In this document: positions 33,632 through 44,413 of the stretch, piece by piece | How the letters are laid out: each line of letters begins with the position of its first letter | Numbering within the stretch: position 1 is the first letter of the stretch | DNA from: Hybos culiciformis | Lineage: Eukaryota > Arthropoda > Insecta > Diptera > Hybotidae | Direction: 5' to 3' | Length of the DNA: 64,000 nucleotides | Assembly: GCA_964007475.1 (NCBI GenBank) | Contig: CAXFZM010000303.1 | Location: 1-64,000, forward strand | The notes under the pieces: generated by a model | Database searches by the model: none | Told to the model about the DNA's origin: nothing | What the model saw: only the letters and a program-made list of their open reading frames with translations | Program-made: the position numbers and the translations under genes

Positions 33632-34880
33632 AATACAATCCTCCTTAACAAAAATTGTTTGAAAATATCTAGCAAATAGTTCAACAGTAGCTTGCATATC
33701 TGAAGCCACTTCATTTTCATAAAATATTCCTGATGGAAATTCAGTGCAAACCCTGAGTTTTTTCATGTAAACCCAAAACGATTTAGAATTTTCATATTCC
33801 TTACGCAAACGGATAAAAAAACTTTATCTTCATTTAAATTAGATAACTTAAATTTTTATGGGCCTTATTTCGAGCATTTTTAATCGAAAGTAGCCTTTTA
33901 TTTCTCCATGGCAAACAAAAATTTCTTTTGATTATTTGCCTCGGTACAAATAAATTAAACGATGAAAACAATTTAGAAGAAAATAATTCATAACAGCTAA
34001 TTAAATTCAGACCACACAAATTGAAAGAAGATAATAAATAATCATACATACCTTCAAAATTACAATTTTTAAAATCATATTTAGAATCAATAGAATCAAT
34101 TCAATATAATCAACACAGTTTAGTTTTAAATATATTGGAGGATGATAATAATGAGCATTTACTAAAAAATATTCACTTTTATCAATATCATAAGATAAAT
34201 TCTCAGAAATAAAGACAAGGTCCAATATCTTTTCAGCCAAGTACCCAAAAGTGTTTATTTGAATCAAGTCTAGAGACATAAACGAGTCAATAAGCAACGA
34301 TTCAAAATCTCTCGGAACATTATACGGAATAAGAATATTATCATCCTCATTAAATTTCCAGATAAGATTACTTAAATTAAAATCTCCCAATATACAACAA
34401 TAGGAATTCACCCCATTTTGATTCTCCACTCCATAACTAAATTTATGTTATTTACATGATTCAAACAACAATTCATTCTATTATCAGACGACAAAGAAGG
34501 TGAGATATAACTTAAAAAAAGAAATAAATTTGATTTCTTGCCATTAATTATTAAATTTTTCATCACAACACACAATTGTTCAACATCAGATTCAACATAG
34601 GTAAGCGAGATCTGCTCGCATAAAAATGAAGACCTAACGGCAATTAAAACACCACCACCGTAGCGTTGCCCCAGATCTTCATATTTTCTATCACATCTGA
34701 AAACCGAGAACATAGATACATCAAAATATTCAGATGAAAAAATATTTGGATGAAGCCATGTCTCAGATAAAGCAATTATGTCAACATCAATAATATTTAA
34801 AGACGAGAAAAAAACCTTTTTTTTGTCCTCAAACCTCTTACATTCTGATAATATAAAGAAGTGCTGTTAATACTATCTAA

Positions 34881-35840
34881 TGAAATCCGGAGGTATTTCA
34901 CCTTGTATACGATTTATTTTGTTTTAAATGTAGTTGTCGCTGATTCGAATTCAAGAAAAACCAAAATTAACTTTGAATATACATATAATAAAATAGTAAT
35001 GCCAATAATAATATAATATTTAATATAATAATATAATAATATAATATTTTGTAATATATTGACAATAAAAAAAATTTCCTTCTTTTTTTTTTGTTTTTTT
35101 TTTTTTTTTGCTTTAAAATATCTTTCAAAAATTCAAAAGTCTATTTATTTTCCTTTATTATTATTTTTTTTTTTTTGAAAAATATTTTAAATATTTTATA
35201 AAAAAAAATTATCTGATTTGTTATGATGGATACTGCTTGTTGACTGCTCGGAATGCTGCTGGATGACTGCTGCTGTTGTTGTTCATAATAAAATTGTTCA
35301 TTGATGATATTTACTATTTTAATACATTTTTTATATTATTATTTTTTTTATTTTTTATTTTTTTTGTAGTTCGAAACGAGTTACTATCAACTCGATTCGC
35401 TTTTTGATATTTTCAGTTCGAAACGAGTTACTATTAACTTCATTCGCTTTTGGATATTGATTTTTTGTGTAATTGTAATTTTTAAAAAAATGTTTGTTTG
35501 TTTTTATTTAATCTGGCATCTTGGACATATTCACAATAATTGTTTTTCTTTTTTTTTTTTTTCTTTGTATACTTTTATTTTTTTGATTTGAAAACAAAAT
35601 TCACAATAGTGTTTTTGTTGAGTCACAATAACATTTATTTAGTGGTATTGAGTTTTAATTTGATGTGTCCGTCAGATTTTTCACTTTATAATTTTTTTCT
35701 TTTTATTTAAAAATGGCCCCTTTTTTTTTATAAATTTTTTTTTTTTTTTTTGAAAAAAAAAAATGAAATTATCATGTGATAAGAATTTTCTAGGTTATTT
35801 TTTTTAATTTTTATATTTGATGAAGGTAAGTAATATTTTC
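34881..35840 (-). other. Leader fragment of gypsy-2
   Basis: Contains the leader repeat core at 34,889, AAT-rich repeats (34,985-35,055), a CTG/GTT-rich stretch (~35,230-35,290) that matches the CAA/CAG-rich stretch of gypsy-1 in reverse, and two copies of ttcgaaacgagttactat (35,371; 35,418). Non-coding. Confidence 0.6.
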
Positions 35841-36645
35841 GGCACTACGAAATAATTTATACGGACATAATTTATACGAGAAAAACGACATTGTTCATAC
35901 GATAAATAATGTCGTTTGAAAGCGACATTATTTATACAAAAAAAAAACGACATTATTCATACATAAATAATGTCGTTTTTTTTTGTATAAATAATGTCGC
36001 TTTTAAAACGACATTATTTATCGTATGAACAATGTCGTTTTTTTATCGTATGAATAATGTCATTTTTAAAACGACACTATTTATCGTATGCGAGTAAAAA
36101 AAAAATATTTGTGAGGTAGACACACGGGAAGGGGGGCAGCAGGGCCCGCCGCCGTGCTGCCCTCCCCTTCCCCTTTTGCTTAGAACACAATATTCGCGGT
36201 TATGTCAGTTCACCTACATTTTGTACGGCCAACATTCGTTTTTACTCACATACGATAAATAGTGTCGTTTTACAAATTACATTATTCATACGATCAAAAA
36301 ACGTTGTTCATTGACCAACCGCCCGCCCGCCGCCCTACTCCCCCCTCTTTCCCTTTTGCTTACCACACAACATTTTATCGGAGATATTGTGATGTACACA
36401 CCGGAAGGTGGGCAGCAGGGCGGCGGGCGGGCGCCCGCCCGCCGCCGTGCTGCCCCCCTTCCCGTGTGTCGTTTAGAAGCGGCATTATTTATACGAAAAA
36501 AAAACGACTTTATTCATATGATAAATAATGTGGTCTTTCATATATAAATTATGATGTGTCTGAAAGCGACATAATTCATTTGTATGGTAGGAATAATGTC
36601 GTTTTTTCGTATAAATTATGTCCGTATAAATTATTTCGGGACGCC
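35841..36645. mobile_element. Foldback element A
   Basis: 805 bp. Long inverted repeats start ggcactacgaaataattta / ggcgtcccgaaataattta and include repeated hairpins built on acgacattattta. Flanked by atattttc (35,833-35,840; 36,646-36,653). The centre has three GC-rich blocks (36,120-36,175; 36,315-36,360; 36,395-36,475) in which gggcagcagggcggcgggcg also occurs in foldback element B at 41 kb. ORFs over this core are products of the GC-rich palindrome. Confidence 0.88.
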
Positions 36646-36653
36646 ATATTTTC

Positions 36654-37094
36654 TTTTCTTTTCAACTTAAAATTTTTATTTTATTTTATTTTTTTTGATG
36701 AAGGTAAGTAATATTAATTTCTTTTTTTTTTCTTTCCAGCTTAAAATTTTCTTCCCAAAAAAAATTATGTAGTTTTTAAAATTTGTTCTAGATTTATTTA
36801 TTAAATTATTTTTTCACTTTTCAGAAATGGTTGGAAAAAGCACTAATTTTTTTTTATATATTCTTTCTTCTATTCCTTTTGTGCAAACATTTTTATTTTG
36901 ATTTTTTTTTTGTATGAAAAATAAATGCCCATATTTTTATTATTCGAGAGAGAAAAAAAAAACAATCAATAAATACACTATTTCAAACTTAGAAAAAAAA
37001 AACTAAATTATTTTTTAATTAAAAATAATATTTTTTTTTTTTTTTGTGTCTTTAACCGGGAAAATTAAAATTTATATATATTTTTTTTTCCCCG
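36654..37094 (-). other. 5'-most leader of gypsy-2
   Basis: T-rich DNA up to the primer site. Non-coding. Confidence 0.6.
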
Positions 37095-37110
37095 GCTGTC
37101 ACGGTCGCCA
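37095..37110 (-). other. Primer binding site of gypsy-2, tRNA-Arg type
   Basis: Reverse complement tggcgaccgtgacagc, identical to the gypsy-1 site, directly inside the LTR. Confidence 0.88.
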
Positions 37111-37337
37111 TGTGGAGTGTATTCAATAAAAAAAGAAGAATAGTTTATTTTATAAGTACTTATTTATTTATTATACTTTTATGTGTTGACACTTTGAATG
37201 ATTTCTCTATACTGACTCTGATCAGTTACATTATCTTATATGTTAACTTATTAACTAATAATATGACAACTCACTCATTATACCTAACTGTGAGTATTTA
37301 CTTAAGACAATAGTCTATTTAATAAAGAGGCACTACA
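37111..37337 (-). repeat. 5' LTR of gypsy-2
   Basis: 227 bp, on the minus strand starting tgtagtgcctc and ending ccaca next to the primer site. It is not obviously similar to the gypsy-1 LTR beyond its termini, so gypsy-2 is a related but separate family. No second LTR was found. Confidence 0.75.
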
Positions 37338-37850
37338 CCTGCATCAACCACCTGCATCAACCACCTCAGCTGAGCAACTCGACAATGATTTTTTTTTTTT
37401 ATTACTTTTTTTTTTTTATTTTTATTATTTCAAGAAAAAAAATTTTATTTTTAAGAAATTTGTAAAAAAAAAAATTTTTATTTGTTAAGAGTGTTTTTTT
37501 TTCTGTTTGATCAAGGGTTTTCTTGTTTTTTCCTTTTCCTTTTCTTTCTTTTGATTTTCTTTTTAAAAATTTTTTTTTGATGTTTTGGCTAAGTGCCGTT
37601 TTTTTTTTGTTTTTTTGTTTGTCGTTTTTTAACAAGTCCTTGGCGAAAGTTGGAGAAATTTTCTTGGACCACTTTCACCAATAAGGCTAGGTAAAAAAAA
37701 TTAATATGTATTGAAAAATTTTTGTTTTGCCGCCGGCAAAAATTTTATGAAAGAAAAAAAAGATTTCTACTTAAAGCAGTGCAATTGACGCTTGTATCAG
37801 TATGTTAGTAGGGAAAAAAATATTTTTTTTTTGTTAGTGAAGAGGCCATT
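37338..37850. other. T-rich DNA, no gene
   Basis: Begins with two copies of cctgcatcaaccac, then long T/A runs. No supported feature. Confidence 0.4.
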
Positions 37851-37854
37851 AGGG

Positions 37855-38200
37855 TGGTTCGTCACTGGTCTGTTTTTCTCGGTTCCTAGCCAACCGGGTA
37901 CCGAGCGCATTGGGTGGCTAGGGAACGACCAGTCACGTCCTTCCTCTGTATCGGTTTTTTTGACACACACCGGGATCAAGGCTGCTGATTGCTCCGAGCT
38001 CTTGGATCCAGGGGTATGGCAGGAGAACCAGATGCAGCACCACATCGTAGTATGGGTTTCCGAAGGGAAACTCCATGTGGTGAATGGCATGTCTTAGCTT
38101 TGGATTCTTGGATAGACTCAAGAATCCTCCACTAAGAGCGGGCTTTTGAGATTCACTAGAAGTGGCATTTGTGTGGCTCACATTCTAGTGAATACTCTGT
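37855..38200 (-). repeat. Inverted repeat, left arm (partner ~40,080-40,375)
   Basis: Reverse complement aligns with ~40,080-40,375 over ~300 bp (shared blocks such as tatccaagaatcc, ccatactacg, gatcgttcc, cggtacccggttg). Moderately diverged. Higher GC than flanks. ORFs here in three frames are not convincing proteins. Confidence 0.7.
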
Positions 38201-38721
38201 TGGACTTGTCTTCATAGCTTAGTGGAATAAATCGACCAAGTTATGGAAGACAAGTTCCAACTCCTAAAGAAAAAAAGAAAAAAAATTACCTTTAATGTCT
38301 GAAGAATTTTTTTTACATGAAATTGCTGTAAAAATCCGTTTCTTTTTATATGTTTTAGAAATGAATTTTTACCACCATAAAAAAAATCTTGTAAAAAAAA
38401 ATTCTTAATGTAGTTCAGTAAACTGTGTAATTTGCGTTTTTTTTTTTTTGTTCTTGACCTACCCTATATTTCACATAAGGAAAAGTTGGTTTTTTTTTTT
38501 TTGTTACTTGTGAAATTTATTTTTATTCTTACTAGGTGATGCATTTTTTTCATTCTTTTCATCATTATTTCTTTTTTAGTTTTTTTTCTAATTTCTAATC
38601 TAGTATAGATTCACCGCAACACTATCTATAAAAGCTGTCTGTTTTTTTTTTTTTTTTCAAACCTACGATATGATATTGACAAAGCATTTCCTGAAGTAAC
38701 ATAGATTCTGATATTTTACAG

Positions 38722-39200
38722 ATGACAGAAAATACCCCAATTACGAAAGAGGAAAGCGAGCAAATGCTGGAGGAATTTTCTTATCATAATCCAGACTACA
38801 CAGAAACTGATTTTAAGTGGTACTCAGCGGATGAAGGCCCAAAGCCAATAAAGAGAAATTTTATAAGCGCAAAAGAACAATGGAACCGGAAAATCCTATT
38901 ATGGTAGAACTCCTTAAACTTGAAGGTCTATATACCAAAAAGATACCAAGAGTATCTGAGGAAGAAGGCTTAAATCCACCTCCTACTTTACAGGCAATTT
39001 TTTCAGGCATAGAGCTTCGCGCAACGAAAAAAGGATCAAATTACAGATTCAGAGTTGAAGGCCCACTATCAATGGTGCAAGTAATTAGAAGATGCAAAGC
39101 AACGCTTACCTGCAAAAAAACAGGAGCAGTAAAAATAATCAATTTAGAAACAAAAACTGAGAAAATATTCCCTGGTACCACTGAAAAAGAGGAAAAATAG
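38722..39200 (+). pseudogene. Unrecognised ORF pair, probably one frameshifted gene
   Basis: First frame, 61 codons from ATG 38,722, preceded immediately by an acceptor-like attttacag. Second frame, 38,880-39,200, overlaps it by ~28 bp and carries a well-formed, mixed-composition protein (motifs LQAIFSGIELRATKKG, VIRRCKATLTCKKTG). The overlap suggests one shift near 38,880. Composition and lack of repeats make real coding ancestry likely. It lies between two inverted repeat arms. I do not recognise the family; a small retroelement or virus-derived protein is possible. Confidence 0.45.
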
Positions 39201-40079
39201 CTATAAGGAAAGATTACGAAAATTGGTAAGAGCATGAAACTCTTTATATCAGGGTCGGCTTCAAGCCCGATCCGAAATTATTTCTTGCTTTCAATTATTA
39301 CTTCAGACTCTTTACTTCACTGGTTTTCTAGCTTGAATTCACCGCCTTCGACGGATGTTATTGAACCTGTGATGTTACCGTGAAGTTTGAGATTTTTTTT
39401 ATAACTGAACAAATTCTTTTCACATTTTTAATATTTTTCATGCGAAAAAAAAAATTACTCATAATTTTTTTAATGACATTAAATTCTTTAGAAACCCCTA
39501 ATAGCCATAATTAAACTAGAACTAGTATGTGAAAGAGAAAGTTTTTTTTTTGCAATCTTTAAAATTTCTGTTACCTTAATTAAGCTGCAGTACAGTATCG
39601 TTTGATATTTTCTAATACATTTAAAAAAAAAAAAAAAAAAAAAAAAACATGCATAACATGCCTAACATGTTTTCAAAAAAAAAAAAAAAAAAAGAAAGTA
39701 TCAAATTTTAATTTGTTTGATAATATTGAAACCATTAGAAATTATTACTAATTCTAATTCTAATTTTTTTGTTTTGTGTGAAGTTGTAGTTGGACTGGCA
39801 TTTATTCAAATCATAGAAAAAGAAATGCATTTCCAATAGCAATTTCATACTGATTAAAAAACTGAAAGGTAAAAGAAATGGAAAAAACTCCGTCTTTGCT
39901 TCGGTTGTTCAGTTTTGGCAGGATGTACAACATCGGCCAAGACAGAACAACTGAGGATAACTCTTCCTTGTTTTCTTTAGGTACTGCAGTTGTGCGTCCG
40001 AGACCAAGTAAATTTATTTTACTGGCCAAGGACAACAACTGCAGTGGATTGTTATTAGAGCGGAGCAATTTAATGCTAG
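39201..40079. other. No supported gene; long A runs
   Basis: Contains A runs (39,625-39,647; 39,677-39,693). Palindromic ggtcggcttcaagcccgatcc near 39,253. Two short opposing ORFs at 39,811-40,147 look like chance reading of repeat DNA. Confidence 0.4.
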
Positions 40080-40375
40080 CTCTAATAACAACCAAAATCC
40101 CAATCTTAGTGGAAGATTCTTGGGCCTATCCAAGAATCCGAAGCTAAGATATACCGATTACCACATGGATGCTTCTACGGGAGGATCCATACTACGTTGT
40201 GGTTTTATGACTGGCTCACCTGCCACTGGCGTGGAGGCAAGATCACTGAGCAATCATGATTTTGTATCCATTGACAGTGACAGAGGAGCACAGTCATAAG
40301 TGGACGGACTTTATTGATCGTTCCTTATCTCAATCAAACCGTGCGGTACCCGGTTGAGATAAGCTTCGAGTAAAA
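40080..40375 (+). repeat. Inverted repeat, right arm
   Basis: Partner of 37,855-38,200. Leads directly into the LTR-like segment that follows. Confidence 0.7.
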
Positions 40376-40800
40376 CTGTTTACTATCTCAATTTTACCTT
40401 CTTTCAAACATGACATCCAAAAATTTTTTTATGGACACTCTGGTGTCAACTGTCGCGTACCCACTGAACGACAAGCTTAGACCCGGCCTTTGAACAGGAT
40501 GTCTTAGACAGTGAACTCGGCACCAGATATATTTTAGCTTGTGAAGTTATTTTATTAATCTTTACGCAAATTTCACTTGGCATACATTTTTATGTTAAGA
40601 TCTCGGTGGTTCTTTTTTTGAACTAAATATTGTAATACTATTTACACAACCCCAATTTAGTCACATAACAAATGGCGCCCAACGTGGTGCCAGAAATTTG
40701 TTATCTAATTCCAATCAACTCTCAATTCGTTACATAACAAATGGCGCCTAAAGTGGTGCTAGAAATTTGTTATCCTCAATTAATCCTCCTAATAAATCCG
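40376..40800 (+). other. LTR-like end with duplicated tRNA-Lys-type primer site
   Basis: aatggcgcccaacgtggtgc at ~40,671 matches the tRNA-Lys primer site used by many gypsy-type elements. A ~71-bp segment around it is duplicated (second, changed copy at ~40,740: atggcgcctaaagtggtgct). The upstream 150 bp match 16,940-17,100 in reverse. No gag or pol follows, so this is a fragment. Confidence 0.5.
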
Positions 40801-40840
40801 TAACAATACTCAATTTTTTAGAAATAGAATTTACCACTTT

Positions 40841-41000
40841 TTAAGATTCCGTAACAGGCGCAAAACGTCCACCATAAATCCACATTCCTTCCGGAACTAT
40901 AGATAGACCCGATTCATTAATAGTAGCATTACCAACAATAACATTAGGAAGCGAACCATTATTACTTTTAGCTTTGGTTTTGTTTTTGGATTTTTTTTTC
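40841..41000 (-). pseudogene. Short unrecognised coding remnant
   Basis: On the minus strand about 50 codons read without a stop to a terminator at ~40,842 (motifs LPNVIVGNATINESG, GMWIYGGRFAPVTES). Looks like the C-terminus of a protein, preceded by a Lys-rich stretch. Family unknown. Confidence 0.25.
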
Positions 41001-41042
41001 TTTTTAGTTAGTGATAAAGTACCATCTTATTTCATTCGAACT

Positions 41043-41796
41043 GGGGGATGGAAATAAGGCCGCAGGAAATAAGGCCGCGACGTTTTTTTGTTGCGGTCTT
41101 ATTTCATTTTGAAAAATGAAATAAGGCCGCGAAGATTTTTTCGCGGCCTTATTTCGTTTTTCAAAATGAAATAAGGCCGCGACAAAATCCTCGCGGTCTT
41201 ATTTCATTTTGAAAAATGAAATAAGACCGCAAAAAATTCCTCGCGGCCTTATTTCGTTTTGAAAAATGAAATAAGGCCGCGACAAAAAAAAACAATTATT
41301 CGGAGGGCTAATTTCATTTTTATAAACGAAATAAGGCCGCGTAATCTTGTGAGGTGAGCACACAGGGCAGGGGGCAGCAGGGCGGCGGGCGGGCGGTTGG
41401 TCAGTGGGATTTGCGGCGTTAGCCGCAAATCCCACTGACCAACCGCCCGCCCGCCGCCCTGCTGCCCCCTGCCCTGTGTGCTCACCTCACAAGATTACGC
41501 GGCCTTATTTCGTTTTTCAAAATGAAATAAGGCCGCGAAAAAATCCTCGCGGCCTTATTTCATTTTTCAAAATGAAATTAGCCCTCCGATTAATTTTTTT
41601 TTTTGTCGCGGTCTTATTTCATTTTTCAAAACGAAATAAGGCCGCGAAGAATTTTATGCGGTCTTATTTCATTTTTCAAAATGAAATAAGACCGCGAGGA
41701 TTTTTTCGCGGCCTTATTTCATTTTTCAAAATGAAATAAGACCGCAACAAAAAACCTATCGCGGCCTTATTTCCCGCGGCCTTATTTCACTGCGCC
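41043..41796. mobile_element. Foldback element B, 754-bp palindrome
   Basis: Nearly symmetrical about ~41,420. Arms are built from many gaaataaggccgcg units forming nested hairpins, and the centre is the GC-rich block gggcagcagggcggcgggcg in both orientations around gcggcgttagccgc. Ends gggggatggaaataagg / ggcgcagtgaaataagg are inverted repeats. Flanked by the 9-bp duplication attcgaact (41,034-41,042; 41,797-41,805), as in FB/MULE-like elements. ORFs across it are artefacts. Confidence 0.92.
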
Positions 41797-41805
41797 ATTC
41801 GAACT

Positions 41806-42150
41806 CATTGCGTTACTATTTTTTTACTACTAGATTGGAAGTAGTATTAATTTCTTTATTATTTTCTATGTCTAAATTCAGTGACTTTGGATGAGAACAA
41901 TTTGGAAATCATTTTTTAGGTCATTGCCACTCATTGTAAGATGATTTATTTACTCAAATATATTTGAAAAATATTTGTACAATCATCACAGAACCAAAAA
42001 ATACTTTTTCCGTAGCCCTACATCAACTTCAGTGTGCTGTCAGTAATGTTGGCACATTCATAACAGAAAGTACCACCACAAAGTGGCCTGCAAGTTACAA
42101 TCTTGTGATTGGACAAGCCTTTGCATTTTGAACAATTCATTATTATTGAA
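41806..42150. repeat. Dispersed repeat, copy 2
   Basis: Partner of 781-1135. Foldback element B inserted at its edge. It runs straight into the cysteine-rich pseudogene below. Confidence 0.7.
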
Positions 42151-42297
42151 AAGATAATTATGATTTTAATTTAGTTACTGGACATTTAATGTGCTTCAGA
42201 GATTTATAAAATGAATTAATGGAAATTGGAATCAAAAGAGTAGTTGTAGAAATACACATGAATGTAGTTACAGTGAAGGAAGCACTTGTACTAAATT

Positions 42298-42640
42298 GAC
42301 TTTTGGAAAAGAATTTCATAAAAAAAAATTGAAAAAAATTACAAACGGAATTAATCATAATGCTACATCTTATGCTTGTATACATACTGCAGCTGAATGT
42401 GATAGCTTATGCTTTATAAAACAAGCATGTGTTTATTACCATTGGACTGCAAAACCTATTGGAAATTGACTTTTGGGAAAGAATTTCATAAAAGAAATTT
42501 GAAAAAAATTACAAACGGAATTAAACATAATGCTACATCTTATGGTTGTATACACATACTGCAGCTGAATGTGATAGCTTATGCTTTATAAAACAAGCAT
42601 GTGTTTATTACCATTGGACTGCAAAACCTATTGGAAATTT
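42298..42640 (+). repeat. 172-bp tandem duplication inside the envelope-like gene
   Basis: 42,298-42,465 and 42,466-42,640 are nearly identical, starting ttgacttttggraaagaatt and ending aaaacctattggaaa. The second copy restores a frame changed in the first by small indels. Confidence 0.9.
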
Positions 42641-43254
42641 AGATAGAGTCTATTCTTTTTCAACTAGTTTATGGGAAGTAGAATTACAGATAAAATATAA
42701 AAATCAAACTAAAGAATATTTATTTAATGCAAACAATCCAACTTTAAATTTAGATAAAAAATTGTAAATTGCCAATATTAATAAAATCTGTAAACTTTGC
42801 TAACAGAAAGATAACTTCTATAATATAGTAGTTGACAATAATACATTGTATGAAATAAAAGCTTCTGAAATTAATATGCCTGAAAAGGTATAATTGGTGA
42901 GTTTCAAATATCATATAATCAAGACCAGTATATCATGTCAGATGATATGGTTGATTGTACAAATCCCAGTTTTTGTAAAGCCAATTGTTCAGTTTTAGCA
43001 CAAGCTATTAAAAAATTAAGAAATAAGTCAACAATTATGGGTTTTACAAATAGTTATCTCTCTAAATAAAATTTGGCTAGATTGTTGTGCATGAAACTAG
43101 ATTGAGCAACTAGATTGTGAGCAACTAGGATCTAGTTTGAAATCTAGCTTCCAAAATTTACCTAGATTCTAGTTAATATAAATTAATATTTTTTTTTATT
43201 TATTACAATTTCTTTATTAGATTTTTATTAAATTCTAATTTTATTTCTTACGCC

Positions 43255-43310
43255 TTGTTCCGGATTCGAACCTGGGTCTTTAACCACTCAGCTACGGTAT
43301 TGAAATTTAA
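43255..43310 (-). other. tRNA-like fragment
   Basis: Minus strand: tagctgagtggttaaag (A-box-like) then ggttcgaatcc (B box) only ~13 nt later, so the anticodon arm is missing. A deleted tRNA or SINE-type promoter relic, not a working tRNA. Confidence 0.5.
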
Positions 43311-43391
43311 AATGTACATAAAATAGAAAATGTAAATTTGGTATACACATTTTCTTTGTGGTGTGTTAGTTATTTGTAATTCTAATGTCTT

Positions 43392-43822
43392 GAGCACAGC
43401 TAAGACAAAAGCAATACCGCAAAGCAATTTTTGAAGGAATGTTCCGGAAACCTGTTCACAGCAAATTTTACCTGAAAGCTAAAAAATCAATTGCAAACAA
43501 CTGATTTTGTTTTTTTTATAATATGATTGTGACAGAAAAATGCAGCAAAACCAAATTTCGATGCAAAAGAAACGCTGTGAAAAAGAAACAAAAAAATTAT
43601 TTTGTGACGTAGTCAATTCTTTCTGGAGCAAAAAAAAAATAAATTGAGTTTTGTAATTAAATATGAAATAATTTTAAGAAATTCTTTTTACAAAAAATCA
43701 ACAAAATTAATATCTTTCGTTTTTCATAATTTTTATTTAAAACAAATAAGAAATAACGCAGAAAATCGGTTTTTACGGTAGCTCAAAATTGCTTTGCGGT
43801 ATTAGCTGTGCTCAATGCATAA
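43392..43822. mobile_element. Candidate MITE
   Basis: Inverted ends ttgagcacagcta and tagctgtgctcaa, with inner paired blocks gcaataccgcaaagcaattt / aaattgctttgcggtatt. About 430 bp, no ORF. Target duplication not resolved. Confidence 0.75.
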
Positions 43823-44374
43823 GGACACAGGTTCAAAAACCGAAGACAGCAAAAAAATCTGGTATCAATAATTGAAATCTAGCAAGGAGAAATAGATGAT
43901 AATTGCAGAAACTAGATTTTAATAATTTTCAAATTTGTCTAAAACTATTTTAAAACAATATTCTAGTTTTAAATTTTCAATATTGTAATCTTGTTTACTA
44001 AAATAACTGGAATATTAAAGATCTGAAATGTTCGGTAAATAATTTGTAAAATTTTACCTAGAAATCTAGCTTTTGAGAATTAGATTTTTGCGTGAACTGG
44101 CTTTTGAAACTATAAAACTATTTTCAATAATTGAATTTCCCAGTAAAAATCCTTTAACTAGATCAGAGCCGTAACTAGGGATTAAAAAGGCCCTCACCCA
44201 TTTCACATTTTTCGAATTTTAAACAGTTTTTATTTAGAAAACATGATTTATTACAGCTTTATACAAAATTTCAAAATTCAAAGTTTATGTAATTTTTTTG
44301 ATAAATTAAACGACCAATTTGTTCAGACAAAAAATTTTTTTATATTCTTTGATTGTTAATTTACATCAAAAATT

Positions 44375-44413
44375 GCTAACGTTTCGACCTATGTTGTAGG
44401 TCCTCTTCAGAGC
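44375..44413 (-). ncRNA. Hammerhead-like motif of the Penelope element
   Basis: Minus strand: ctgaaga (44,410-44,404), a hairpin gaccta/taggtc with an extra G, then gaaacg (from 44,385). The core fits the CUGANGA...GAAA pattern reported for Penelope-like elements, but stem III and the cleavage triplet are not evident here. Confidence 0.4.

Larger units (their letters stand above)
31020..34860 (-). pseudogene. LINE ORF2: endonuclease and RT, broken
   Basis: Endonuclease: LLYYQNVRGLRTK (~34,855), ALSETW, GGGVLIAVRS (~34,640), ILGDFNLS (~34,390). RT: catalytic FVDDLKLYS (~32,340) with upstream VNSGVGQGTHLGPLFF (~32,440), then KQIKDLGVIFS (~32,120) and thumb LKVLYNSLVK (~32,000). A frame change near 31,950 leads into the C-terminal domain. 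The first MITE interrupts the C-terminus after DFHHSR; on its far side the same frame continues YSFKNMLQKFM to a stop at ~31,060. Further breaks at ~34,420 and ~34,040. RT between 33,630 and 32,580 is hard to follow. Confidence 0.83.
30597..34880 (-). mobile_element. CR1/Jockey-group LINE with two MITE insertions
   Basis: Minus strand. A TTTA-repeat tail at 30,597-30,620 marks the 3' end. Endonuclease starts near 34,870 and gypsy-2 leader sequence resumes at ~34,885. Two hAT-type MITEs lie inside (31,115-31,565; 33,097-33,631). Removing them, the element is ~3.3 kb. Confidence 0.82.
19335..37337 (-). mobile_element. Second mdg1/412-like gypsy element (gypsy-2), decayed and exploded by nested insertions
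   Basis: Read on the minus strand: LTR (37,337-37,111), tRNA-Arg-type primer site (37,110-37,095), leader fragments, gag (22,740-21,790) and pol up to the RNase H/integrase linker (to ~19,335). Integrase and the other LTR are missing. The leader between 37 kb and 22.7 kb is split by a Tigger, a palindrome plus RTE LINE, a CR1/Jockey-type LINE and a foldback element. Leader pieces are recognisable by their tandem-repeat core (ggaattgcaccttgta type) at 22,857, 26,709, 26,898 and 34,889. Confidence 0.85.

Noticed and set aside
36262..36547. Overlapping Pro/Arg-rich ORFs
   Set aside because: They arise from the GC-rich core of foldback element A; the same translation appears in several frames and in element B.
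37792..38181. Three ORFs of 82-101 codons on both strands
   Set aside because: They overlap in an inverted repeat arm, and the diverged partner arm does not preserve any of the frames.
41199..41739. ORFs of 78-111 codons on both strands
   Set aside because: They are translations of the symmetrical gaaataaggccgcg repeats of foldback element B, identical on both strands.
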